A stretch of 32,816 nt of DNA, taken from contig JAEEXQ010000019.1 in assembly GCA_016287875.1 (NCBI GenBank), positions 1 through 32,816 on the forward strand, written 5' to 3'. Below the pieces are notes generated by a model. It was not told where the DNA came from and did not search any database. It worked only from the letters and a program-made list of their open reading frames with translations. The DNA is from Bacteroidales bacterium. Its GTDB lineage: Bacteria; Bacteroidota; Bacteroidia; Bacteroidales; UBA932. Positions 17,701 through 25,894 of this stretch are shown piece after piece. Made by a program: the position numbers and the translations under genes. Each line of letters opens with the position of its first letter. Position 1 is the first letter of the stretch.

Positions 17701-17892
17701 ATGATTATGAAAAAGAAAAGCATTCTGATTTTAGTCGCAGTGTTGGCCACTGTTTCACTGGCATCCTGCGGAAAGAAACCTAATGACGATCCTAAACCGG
17801 GTCCGGGTCCTGATCCCGGAACCGAGATTACTTCGAATAATGCCGCACCCGCCGGTTTTGTTGATGACGGCCCCATGGTCTGGGACGAGTAA
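17701..17892 (+). CDS. Small lipoprotein with Gly/Pro linker, function unknown
   Basis: A 63-codon frame with a convincing lipoprotein signal (ILILVAVLATVSLASC, C23 counting from 17701) followed by KPGPGPDPGTE and a short tail ending DDGPMVWDE. Translation may instead start at the in-frame ATG at 17707. It has no recognisable domain. The linker DNA at about 17804-17821 closely resembles that at the end of the preceding gene (about 17607-17626), so it could be the remnant of a larger lipoprotein or the product of recombination between linkers. It sits between two operon members, 21 bases after one and 14 before the next, so it is likely transcribed. Signal quality and operon fit argue for a real gene; no family was recognised. 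Confidence 0.6.
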   Translation: MIMKKKSILILVAVLATVSLASCGKKPNDDPKPGPGPDPGTEITSNNAAPAGFVDDGPMVWDE

Positions 17893-17893
17893 A

Positions 17894-17900
17894 AAGGAGG
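17894..17900 (+). promoter_or_regulatory. Strong Shine-Dalgarno sequence
   Basis: AAGGAGG lies 6 bases before the ATG at 17907, a canonical ribosome-binding site. Most other genes in this window lack one and have A/T-rich leaders, as is usual in Bacteroidota, so this one stands out. It fixes the start of the 559-residue lipoprotein. Confidence 0.7.
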
Positions 17901-17906
17901 TTCGCC

Positions 17907-19586
17907 ATGAAACTATTCAGAATAACACTGATATGCGCAGCCGCCATTTTCATGCTCGGATGCACTAAAGAAACCATGGATGTTTCCCCCGTATCGTCGG
18001 AACTTGACGGAGCGGAGGTCACTGCCACCGCAATAGCCCACGGGGCTTTTGTCGCTACCAAAGCCGATTACACCGACAGCTATTCCGATGTCGAAAGCAT
18101 TACCGACATCGTGGCCGGCGCTTGGAAGAGCGGCGACAGTTTCGTCGCCCTCGAGATAAACGGCTCTACCATTACAGCCGTAACGTTCACCACTACCGGC
18201 ACCGGCAAAAGTGCGGAGTTCAAGGCCGCCGGGGCCGTGGCGCCCGACGACAACACCCAGTGGGTGGCCGTCAACGGCAAGGCCAAGGTCGAAAACGATA
18301 TGATAGTCTGCACTTACGACGGTCAGGACGGAACCATAGGTAATGTGGGCAATTACGACTATGTGGTTGCCAAGGCCCAAGGCAAGGCCCCCGTCTTCGA
18401 CTTCTCGTCCCGCGAATCCAAGCCCCTTACCTTCCTGATGAGGCTGCTTCTGCCTGCAGGAATCAAGGACATCGAGTTCAATACGGGTAAGGAGCACAAT
18501 GGCGGTTGGGATGTCAACTCTGCCGGCAAGGCTACGGGTACCGTTTCTTCTACCGAAAAGGAAGCCGTGAAGATGCTCAGCATGCCTGCAGTTTCCACGG
18601 CAAAGCAGATAGCTTATCTTGCTGTACCTGCCATCGACCTGATGAACTCCTCCGACAACCGTGTCGCCGGACTCATCGTCACGATCCTGTCGGCCGACAA
18701 GCGCAAATCCCAGGGTAAAGTCACTTCCATGAACCTGGCCCCTAAGGGTGGCCATGCAGGCACCTTCGACATGAGCGACCTTGAACTCATGGCCCGTCCT
18801 CTCGCAAGCGAAGCCATCAAGCTCGGAACTGTTTCTTATAACGGAAAGGATTATCCCCTCGGCAGCTGGGCACCCTTCAACGTGGGTGGCGATGTTCCCA
18901 CATCGGACGAGGCTATCGCCGGCAATCTCTATTCCTGGGGCGAGACCGAACCTAAGGTCTCTTTCAGCAAGAACAATTACAGATGGTTCAACGGTTCGTC
19001 CTACAACACCCAGCTCGGTTACAAGTACATCGGAGCCGCCGAGGGAGTGCCCCCCTTCATCGAGTATTGGGCAGCTGGCGGCAAAGGTGGTCAGCACGGC
19101 CCCGGAACCTACTACGATATCGGAGGCACCAAGTTCGATGTTGCGCGCGTGAAGTGGGGCAGCGAATGGAGAATGCCCTCCAATGAAGTCAGTACCAACA
19201 TACTGAAGGACGGCACCAACCTCTTGCTTACCAACGGAATCGACACCGAGAACAAGGTTATCATCGACGAGTATGACCCCGGTGCATACACCAACAGCTC
19301 CAATTATACCTCCACCAAGTACGGAGCGGTGACCATCAAGGCCAATGGTGCGGAACTCTCGCTCTACCGCTGCTCCTATACCGATAACGGCAGCTTTACC
19401 AACAGCGGCACAAAGAGCCGTTACTGGACATCAACTACGGACTACGGCAACATCATCTACGACCCGAACAGCGGTAATTATTGGAACCGCGCATGCCAGA
19501 TGCGCATCGACGCCGGCGAAAACTACATGAACAACAAGAGCTGGATCTGGGACGGCCTCCGTGTCCGTGCAGTATTGAATGAATAA
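17907..19586 (+). CDS. Fimbrillin-like/FISUMP lipoprotein without phosphoesterase
   Basis: A 559-residue lipoprotein (lipobox MLGC, C19, mature start CTKETM). Residues about 35-300 are a fimbrillin-like beta domain with AGAWKSGDSFVALEING, very close to the matching stretch of the 14461 protein. Residues 319-557 are a FISUMP domain (GSWAPFNVGG, RVKWGSEWRMP, and a C-terminal RVRAVLNE). It ends where its paralogues continue into the regulatory-like fold and phosphoesterase, so it is a natural short version, not a frameshift product. FISUMP domains are common in surface proteins of Fibrobacter and Bacteroidota but have no established biochemical activity that I know of; binding or structural display is inference. 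Its stop overlaps the start of the next gene by 8 bases, implying translational coupling. Confidence 0.85.
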   Translation: MKLFRITLICAAAIFMLGCTKETMDVSPVSSELDGAEVTATAIAHGAFVATKADYTDSYSDVESITDIVAGAWKSGDSFVALEINGSTITAVTFTTTGTGKSAEFKAAGAVAPDDNTQWVAVNGKAKVENDMIVCTYDGQDGTIGNVGNYDYVVAKAQGKAPVFDFSSRESKPLTFLMRLLLPAGIKDIEFNTGKEHNGGWDVNSAGKATGTVSSTEKEAVKMLSMPAVSTAKQIAYLAVPAIDLMNSSDNRVAGLIVTILSADKRKSQGKVTSMNLAPKGGHAGTFDMSDLELMARPLASEAIKLGTVSYNGKDYPLGSWAPFNVGGDVPTSDEAIAGNLYSWGETEPKVSFSKNNYRWFNGSSYNTQLGYKYIGAAEGVPPFIEYWAAGGKGGQHGPGTYYDIGGTKFDVARVKWGSEWRMPSNEVSTNILKDGTNLLLTNGIDTENKVIIDEYDPGAYTNSSNYTSTKYGAVTIKANGAELSLYRCSYTDNGSFTNSGTKSRYWTSTTDYGNIIYDPNSGNYWNRACQMRIDAGENYMNNKSWIWDGLRVRAVLNE

Positions 19587-22500
19587 GCGTTTTACCTTTA
19601 TAACTTTTGTGCTCCTTTCGTTCCTGGCGAGCCTGAACCTGACGGCCGCTCCGAGATACGAAAGGAGCATAAATGATGAATGGGCGTTCCGCAAAGAGGG
19701 GGATGCCCGGTGCAGCACGGTTTCATTTCCCCATACCTGGAATGCCATTGACTGCCAGGACGATACGCCGGGTTACTGGAGAGGCGCCGCATGGTATACG
19801 AAAACCATAAGCATAAACGACAGTACCGAGGGAATGAAAGTATATGCCAGGTTCGAGGGCGCCGGCCAGGATGTGGACCTGTATGTGAACGGGGAGCACG
19901 CCGGCAATCACAAAGGCGGATACACGGCATTCATCTTCGACATCAGCACGCTGATACGCAAAGGCCTCAACGAGTTCAGGATACGTGTCGACAACTCCCA
20001 CGACGAAGGCATCCCTCCCATATCGGCGGATTACACTTTCTTCGGAGGAATCTACCGCGACGTCTCGCTAGTGTTCGTGCCGGAGAACCATATCAGCGTC
20101 GATCATTTTGCAAGCGACGGAGTCTATATTTCCACACCGGAAGTATCGCCATCCTCCGCCCTCGTAAAAACCGAGGTCCATCTGACCCTGGCCCGTCCCG
20201 GGAAAGCGATGGTGCTGGAGCAGATCGTCTTCTCGCCGGACGGGGAGCAGGTCGCTTCTGTCCGCAAACGCTTGCGCAAGGATGCCTCGGGTGCGGACCT
20301 GACGGTATCTGCCGGATTCCATATCGGCAATCCCAGCCTGTGGGACGTGGATTCGCCGAAGATGTATTCTGTCGTGACCCGCCTGCTGGACTCCCGCGGA
20401 GAAGTCGTGGATTCGCAGAGGAACACTTTCGGCATCCGTTCGTTCAGTTTCGATGCCGGGAAGGGATTCTTCCTGAACGGAAGGCCCCTGAAATTGATGG
20501 GGACCAACCGCCATCAGGATTTCAAGGACCTCGGGAACGCCCTCCCGGACGAGATGCATCTGCGGGACGTACGCCTGCTCTCAGACATGGGCGGGAACTT
20601 CCTGCGCATAGCACATTACCCCCAGGACCCCCTGGTATATTCGGAATGCGACAGGCTGGGGATTCTGAATTCCATAGAAATCCCCATTATCAACCGTCTC
20701 GGCACATCTCCCGAATTCCCGGCCAACTGCGTCAACATGGCCCTCGAGATGGTATACCAGGCATATAATCACCCTTCCACCATCATCTGGGCCTACATGA
20801 ACGAGGTCCTCATCTATTCGCCATGGAAGGAGGGGGCTTTCACCAAAGAAGAATACTTCCGGGACTTGTGCGACTGCGCTTCGGGGATAGATTCGGCCAT
20901 CAAGGCCGCGGATCCCCTGCGCCCTACGATGATACCTTGCCACAGTTATCCCGAACGATACAAGGAAAGCGGCATTACGGATATTCCCGACATACTGGGA
21001 TTCAACCTCTACAACGGCTGGTATTCAGGGGAACTGGACTCCTTCGGGCCCGAACTGGACAGGCTGCACGCAATGTTCCCCGGGAAATCCCTGTTCCTTA
21101 CGGAATATGGTGCCGACGCCGATTCCAGATTGCACAGTTTCGAAGCGGAATGCTTCGACTACACCTGCGACTATGCCCTCAAGTTCCACAAGGCCTATAT
21201 TCCGGTAATTCTTGAAAAAGAATACCTCGCAGGCTCCACGGTTTGGAACATCAACGATTTCTATTCCGAAGGCAGGGCGTTCGCCGTCCCCCACGTGAAC
21301 TGCAAGGGGCTCACCACCCTCGAAAGGACACCCAAAGACAGTTACTGGCTGTACAAAGCCCTGCTGGGGAAAGGGCCGTTCCTCAGGATAGGAGGCTCCG
21401 ACTGGAAGATACGTGGCGGGCAGGCCTCCGGAAGCACCTGCGTGCAACCCGTGGAAGTGTTTGCTTCGGGCACCGAGGTCGGGCTCTGCCTGAACGGAGA
21501 ATTCCTCGGCACCAAGGCGGTAAGAGATGGCTCCGCGATTTTCTCCGTACCGTTCCGCGACGGAGAGAACGTGCTTGAGGCCAAAGGGTCGGATGGCGCG
21601 TCCGACCTGCAGAGGGTGGATTTCCGTCTGGTGCCGGAAGACATGTCCGCATTCAAGGAAATCAACGTCATGCTGGGTTCCCGCAGATTCTTCGAGGACC
21701 GTGCGGGCGGGCAGATCTGGATTCCCGAGCAAGAGTACCGCCCGGGTTCCTGGGGATATGTGGGCGGAGAGATAATGCGCCAGCGCCGCAGCGCCGGCCC
21801 CCGACCTGCCTTCGAGGCCGATATAGCGGGCACCGACAAAGACCCCATCTTCCAGACCCAGCGCGCAGGACTGGATGCTTTCAAGGCGGACGTGCCCGAC
21901 GGACGATATTTCGTATATCTGTACTTCGCTGAGCTGACGGGGCCCTACCGCGGTAAACCCATGCCCTACAACCTCGGCAACGATGCCCTCAGCGGCACCG
22001 ACACCGAGCGGGTCTTCGATGTCGCCATAAACGGGGCTACGGTGGTGAAGGATTTCGACATCCACAGAGAATACGGATATAACACCGCCGTGGTGTTGAG
22101 ATTTGCCGTGGACGTCAGCGGAGGGAAAGGAATCAGCGTGGATTTCGCACCCACCAAAGGCATCAGCGTGCTGAATGCGATAAGGATACTCAAGATTTCG
22201 GCGGGTGCTCCCGAGAAGCCGGCGGACCGGGGACCGATGACCTTCGACGACGACCTGGTGTGCATAATCTCCGACCTGCACGTCCGGCCGGGGAAGTACC
22301 AGCAAGAGCACTTGGAACGGACCATCAAGGAGATTCTCGAACTCAGGCCCAGGCCCCGCAATGTCATCTGCCTGGGCGACATAGCCTATCTTACCGGAAA
22401 AGCGGAAGAATATGCTGTAGCAAAGGCGCTTCTGTCCCAGCTGGAAGATGCCGGGATGACACTTACGATGACCGTGGGGAACCACGACAGGCGGGATGCC

Positions 22501-23088
22501 TTTGCCGCCGCCTTCCCCGAAAAAGCCGCCGCATCCGAGCTGGGGCACCGTTTCGTATATACCGTGCGCACCCCGAAGGCGGATTTCATCCTCCTGGACT
22601 CACTGATAGAAAGCGAAGACCCCGAAACCTGGATCACCCCGGGAGAAATCGATGAGCAGCAGAAGGCCTGGCTTGCCGGGAAACTGAAAGAATACACCGA
22701 TAAACCGGTGTTCGTGATGGCCCATCATCCCATGGGTGAAGTCAAGCTGCAGAAGATACTGTACGAATGCCCCAGTTGCTGCGGATACATCTACGGGCAC
22801 GAGCATATGTGGATCACCGATTGGACCCACAACCGCTACAAGGGCCTGTACATGCTACGCAACCTGTCGGTTCCTTCGACAGGCCATTGGGGAGACATTG
22901 GCTATACCCTTCTCAGGCTCGAAGAAGACAGGGCGGTCGCAACATACTGCCAGTGGGGATTCTTCTTCCCCAGGCCGCTGAAAGACGGGGAAACCCGTCC
23001 GGCACTGTGGGATGAGATCGAGCGTGACCACAAAAACGCCACGTGCATTTTCCCTTACCCGGCATCGGCTCAAGCACGTAAGAAATAA
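19579..23088 (+). CDS. GH2-malectin-calcineurin-like phosphoesterase fusion
   Basis: A 1169-residue exported protein with a Sec signal (about residues 1-23, cleavage near LTA/AP) and no lipobox. Domains: GH2 sugar-binding (30-170), immunoglobulin-like (172-290), TIM barrel (295-600) with acid/base E409 (AYMNE) and nucleophile E509 (FLTEYG), a DUF4982-like beta domain (600-685), a malectin-type carbohydrate-binding domain (about 693-873), and a calcineurin-like phosphoesterase (890-1130). The phosphoesterase motifs are complete: D899-L-H901, GD933-934, GNHD967-970, HH1049-1050 and GHEH1073-1076. It lacks the MetallophosN/C modules of the other two phosphoesterases, so it is a separate branch. 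One polypeptide thus carries a beta-glycosidase and a phosphohydrolase. It overlaps the preceding gene by 8 bases. Sugar specificity (beta-galactosidase-like by the GH2 barrel) is tentative. Confidence 0.87.
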   Translation: MNKRFTFITFVLLSFLASLNLTAAPRYERSINDEWAFRKEGDARCSTVSFPHTWNAIDCQDDTPGYWRGAAWYTKTISINDSTEGMKVYARFEGAGQDVDLYVNGEHAGNHKGGYTAFIFDISTLIRKGLNEFRIRVDNSHDEGIPPISADYTFFGGIYRDVSLVFVPENHISVDHFASDGVYISTPEVSPSSALVKTEVHLTLARPGKAMVLEQIVFSPDGEQVASVRKRLRKDASGADLTVSAGFHIGNPSLWDVDSPKMYSVVTRLLDSRGEVVDSQRNTFGIRSFSFDAGKGFFLNGRPLKLMGTNRHQDFKDLGNALPDEMHLRDVRLLSDMGGNFLRIAHYPQDPLVYSECDRLGILNSIEIPIINRLGTSPEFPANCVNMALEMVYQAYNHPSTIIWAYMNEVLIYSPWKEGAFTKEEYFRDLCDCASGIDSAIKAADPLRPTMIPCHSYPERYKESGITDIPDILGFNLYNGWYSGELDSFGPELDRLHAMFPGKSLFLTEYGADADSRLHSFEAECFDYTCDYALKFHKAYIPVILEKEYLAGSTVWNINDFYSEGRAFAVPHVNCKGLTTLERTPKDSYWLYKALLGKGPFLRIGGSDWKIRGGQASGSTCVQPVEVFASGTEVGLCLNGEFLGTKAVRDGSAIFSVPFRDGENVLEAKGSDGASDLQRVDFRLVPEDMSAFKEINVMLGSRRFFEDRAGGQIWIPEQEYRPGSWGYVGGEIMRQRRSAGPRPAFEADIAGTDKDPIFQTQRAGLDAFKADVPDGRYFVYLYFAELTGPYRGKPMPYNLGNDALSGTDTERVFDVAINGATVVKDFDIHREYGYNTAVVLRFAVDVSGGKGISVDFAPTKGISVLNAIRILKISAGAPEKPADRGPMTFDDDLVCIISDLHVRPGKYQQEHLERTIKEILELRPRPRNVICLGDIAYLTGKAEEYAVAKALLSQLEDAGMTLTMTVGNHDRRDAFAAAFPEKAAASELGHRFVYTVRTPKADFILLDSLIESEDPETWITPGEIDEQQKAWLAGKLKEYTDKPVFVMAHHPMGEVKLQKILYECPSCCGYIYGHEHMWITDWTHNRYKGLYMLRNLSVPSTGHWGDIGYTLLRLEEDRAVATYCQWGFFFPRPLKDGETRPALWDEIERDHKNATCIFPYPASAQARKK

Positions 23089-23094
23089 AGCGTT

Positions 23095-23125
23095 ATTTCA
23101 GGGATAAATATACAAAGGGTGTATT
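23095..23125 (+). promoter_or_regulatory. Shared 31-bp upstream motif, copy 2
   Basis: It begins ATTTCAGGGA and ends GTGTATT, 8 bases before the GH3 ATG at 23134. It matches the copy at 14424-14454 at 22 of 31 positions with the same length. It lies in the 45-base gap after the GH2 fusion gene, so the GH3 gene may have its own promoter as well as read-through. Confidence 0.45.
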
Positions 23126-23133
23126 TTTCTTGT

Positions 23134-25275
23134 ATGAAAAAAGATTTGATACTTTGTATTATAGTGTTCTGCGCCGCCTGCATCACGGCCGGAGCACAGA
23201 CGGACAGGATGTCCTTGGAAGAAAAAGCGAAATGCGTCGTAGGGTGGAAAAGAGAGTTTTTCCCCGATACAAATAAAGGTGTCTGCGCCAGGACCGTACC
23301 CTTCCCCGAGTACGGCATCCCGACCATAGCCCTTGCCGACGGCACTTCCGGCCTGCGTTTGAGCCGCAGGGAGTCCGACAGGTCCACGGCTTTCCCAGCC
23401 AACATCGCCCTCGCTTCGTCGTGGGACACGGCCCTGTCCCGCGAGGTAGGCGCCGCTGCGGGATACGAAGCCCGCGGATACAATATCAACGTGCTGCTGG
23501 CACCGGGCGTGAACATCATGCGCAATCCTCTTTGCGGCAGGAACTTCGAATACTTTTCGGAGGATCCCGTAATTACCGGCAAGATGGGGGCCGCATATGT
23601 AGCCGGCGTGCAGTCCAACGGGGTTGCCACATCGGTGAAACACTTCTCCTGCAATAATCAGGAAACGAACAGGTCCCACGTCAACACCATGGTGAGCGAG
23701 AGGGCCCTGAGGGAGATATATCTGCGCGGTTTCGAAATTTGCGTCAAGGAATCGTCCCCCTGGACCGTGATGACCTCTTATAACGACCTGAACGGCGTCC
23801 CCATGCAGGAGAACTGGCGGGTGATTAGCGGCATACTCCGCAACGAATGGGGCTTCGACGGCCTCTGCATGACCGACTGGAGCATCTCCAAGCACAATAC
23901 CGCCGCCCAGCTTCATGCGGGTAACGACCTTTATATGCCCGGATGCGACGACCAGGTGGAAGACATAATCAAAGGAGTCAATGACGGCACCATCGACATC
24001 GAAGACCTGAACCGGGCCTGCCGGAACGTGGTGAAACTTGGCCAGAGATGCTATTTCACCACTCCGGGCCAGGCGCCCGACCTCAACCTCGGAGCAGCCG
24101 TTTCCAGGAAGGCGGCATGCGAAAGCGCGGTGCTGCTGGAGAACAGGGGCATGCTTCCCCTGCCTGCCGGCGGATCTGCCGCGGTTTTCGGAGTGCGCTC
24201 CTACGACCTGGTCGCCACCGGTAATGGTTCGGCATACGTCACCTGCGCCCACATCTCCCAGATCAACGAAGCCCTCAAAGAGGCCGGGACCGCAGTCGAC
24301 GCCAAGTTGGAGGATCTCTACAAGAAGTACGTGAGTTTCGCGCGCGCCGACTTCGACTACAACGAGAAATCCGACATCTCGATAGGCAAGCCCCTGCTTC
24401 CGGAGCTGGAAATCTCCCGCAAGCTGGTTGAAGCCGCTGCGGAAAGCAACGACTACGCCCTCATCACCCTCGGCAGGACTTCCAATGAAGGCGAAGACAG
24501 GGTACTGGAAGGCGACTACTACCTCAATGACACGGAAAAGAATCTCATAAAGGATGTCTGCGAGCTCTTCCATGCCAAAGGCAAGAAGGTCGTGGTGGTG
24601 CTCAACATCTGCGGTATCATAGAAATGCAGTCCTGGAAGGATATGCCCGATGCGATACTCAATGCTTGGCTTCCCGGGCAGGAAGGCGGCGCAGCAATCT
24701 GCGACCTGCTGAGCGGAAGGAAGAATCCCTGCGGAAAGCTTGCCGTAAGCATTCCCGTGGATTATTTCGACCTCCCCTCGGCCTATGACTTCCCCTACGA
24801 CCAGCCCAAGCAAGGCAGAAACCGCGACTTTACCGAGTACAAGGAGGGCATCTATGTCGGTTACAGGTATTTCTGCACCAAGGACCTCAAGCTGTCCTAC
24901 CCCTTCGGATACGGGCTCAGCTACACCACCTTCGACTATTCGGGCCTCCGAGTAAAGGCTGGCTCCAGCAAGGTGAGCGTATCCGTCACCGTCACCAATT
25001 CCGGTTCAGTAGCAGGCAAGGAAGCCGTAGGCGTATATGTTTCGGCACCGGCCGGAGGCCTGGACAAACCCGCTTGGGAGCTTAAGGCCTTTGCCAAGAC
25101 CGGAGAGCTGCAACCCGGCGAATCGGAAACGGTCCGAATGGAGATTCCCGCCTCGTGGCTGGCTTCGTACGACGAGGCCGCCGCGACATGGAAGAGGGCC
25201 AGAGGCAAATACAAACTACGCATCGGCCCGGATGTGACTTCGCCCGCGATAGTATCTGGATTCAACGGAAAATGA
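23134..25275 (+). CDS. GH3 beta-glycosidase (beta-glucosidase-like)
   Basis: An exported 713-residue family GH3 enzyme that should remove terminal beta-linked sugars. The frame can be read from a GTG at 23119, but the ATG at 23134 gives the better signal peptide (MKKDLILCIIVFCAACITAGAQ) and is used here. The N-terminal barrel has LADGTSGLR, GRNFEYFSEDP, SVKHF and the nucleophile D248 in GLCMTDWSI. The alpha/beta sandwich domain supplies a probable acid/base glutamate near residue 452 (GRTSNEGEDR). A fibronectin-III-like domain (from about residue 600, after YPFGYGLSYTTF) closes the protein. No lipobox gives a strong case for anchoring, although CAAC occurs in the signal, so lipidation cannot be excluded. 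It is the last enzyme gene of the rightward arm, 16 bases before the sigma-factor gene. Confidence 0.9.
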   Translation: MKKDLILCIIVFCAACITAGAQTDRMSLEEKAKCVVGWKREFFPDTNKGVCARTVPFPEYGIPTIALADGTSGLRLSRRESDRSTAFPANIALASSWDTALSREVGAAAGYEARGYNINVLLAPGVNIMRNPLCGRNFEYFSEDPVITGKMGAAYVAGVQSNGVATSVKHFSCNNQETNRSHVNTMVSERALREIYLRGFEICVKESSPWTVMTSYNDLNGVPMQENWRVISGILRNEWGFDGLCMTDWSISKHNTAAQLHAGNDLYMPGCDDQVEDIIKGVNDGTIDIEDLNRACRNVVKLGQRCYFTTPGQAPDLNLGAAVSRKAACESAVLLENRGMLPLPAGGSAAVFGVRSYDLVATGNGSAYVTCAHISQINEALKEAGTAVDAKLEDLYKKYVSFARADFDYNEKSDISIGKPLLPELEISRKLVEAAAESNDYALITLGRTSNEGEDRVLEGDYYLNDTEKNLIKDVCELFHAKGKKVVVVLNICGIIEMQSWKDMPDAILNAWLPGQEGGAAICDLLSGRKNPCGKLAVSIPVDYFDLPSAYDFPYDQPKQGRNRDFTEYKEGIYVGYRYFCTKDLKLSYPFGYGLSYTTFDYSGLRVKAGSSKVSVSVTVTNSGSVAGKEAVGVYVSAPAGGLDKPAWELKAFAKTGELQPGESETVRMEIPASWLASYDEAAATWKRARGKYKLRIGPDVTSPAIVSGFNGK

Positions 25276-25276
25276 T

Positions 25277-25284
25277 TATCTTTG
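25277..25284 (+). promoter_or_regulatory. Putative -7 promoter element of the ECF sigma gene
   Basis: TATCTTTG matches the Bacteroidota -7 consensus and starts 1 base after the GH3 stop codon, 7 bases before the sigma-factor ATG. The geometry copies that at dxs and predicts a leaderless or nearly leaderless transcript. No clear -33 TTG is seen. Confidence 0.55.
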
Positions 25285-25291
25285 AAAACTA

Positions 25292-25894
25292 ATGGCCGAT
25301 AACGAAATACTTGAGAGAATGCGGGAAATCACCCTTGCCATAAAGGCAGGGAGCGAGGGCGTATTCAGATCGGTATATCGTGCGGAATTCAACAACCTGG
25401 TGCACTTCGTGAACAGTTACACGCGGAACCGCCTGGATTCCGAAGACCTGGTTCAGGAAACCATGCTGGCCATATGGAAAAACCGGGAATCCCTGGACCC
25501 TGAAAGAAACTTCCGTTCTTATTTATATACTATCGCGCGCAATAAGTCGCTGAACTATCTGAGGGACAACGCCAATCACCTGAAGAGCAGCTCTCTGCAG
25601 GAATCGGAGACCCTCATCAACTCACTGGCCCTGAGCTCCCCTTCGGTGGAAGAAGAGATCAACGCACTCGATCTGCAGTCTTTTATCGACAGGGTGTATC
25701 TGTCGCTCCCCGAGAAAGTGGTGAACACTTTCCGCATGAGCAGGCAGGACGGGTTCACTTACAACGAGATCGCCGAGAAGCTCGGCATCACGGTAAAGGT
25801 TGTCGAGTACCATATAAGCATCACGCTTAAGGCGCTACGGCTCAAATTAGGTTCAAGTTACAATAACAACGCGGTTCAGACCGTCAGAAAATAA
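25292..25894 (+). CDS. ECF RNA polymerase sigma factor, FecI/RpoE type
   Basis: A 200-residue sigma-70 family regulator of the extracytoplasmic-function class. Region 2 spans about residues 25-95 (FRSVYRAEFNNLVHFVNSY, DSEDLVQETMLAIWKN, FRSYLYTIARNKSLNYLR) and region 4 about 133-185 (SLPEKVVNTFRMSRQDGFTYNEIAEKLGITVKVVEYHI), the usual -10 and -35 recognition units. In Bacteroidota such factors are held inactive by a FecR-type membrane protein and released when an outer-membrane receptor senses its ligand. Here the FecR partner overlaps the stop codon (TAATG), but no receptor gene is nearby. The genes of the adjoining glycan island are the obvious candidate targets, which is inference from position. 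Confidence 0.93.
   Translation: MADNEILERMREITLAIKAGSEGVFRSVYRAEFNNLVHFVNSYTRNRLDSEDLVQETMLAIWKNRESLDPERNFRSYLYTIARNKSLNYLRDNANHLKSSSLQESETLINSLALSSPSVEEEINALDLQSFIDRVYLSLPEKVVNTFRMSRQDGFTYNEIAEKLGITVKVVEYHISITLKALRLKLGSSYNNNAVQTVRK

Noticed and set aside
21025..22548. A 507-codon open frame antisense to the GH2-malectin-phosphoesterase gene
   Set aside because: It falls across three recognised domains of the sense protein and shows no signal, motif or family likeness.
23098..24813. A 571-codon open frame antisense to the GH3 gene
   Set aside because: The GH3 gene on the plus strand has full catalytic motifs; the antisense product is low-complexity and unrecognisable.
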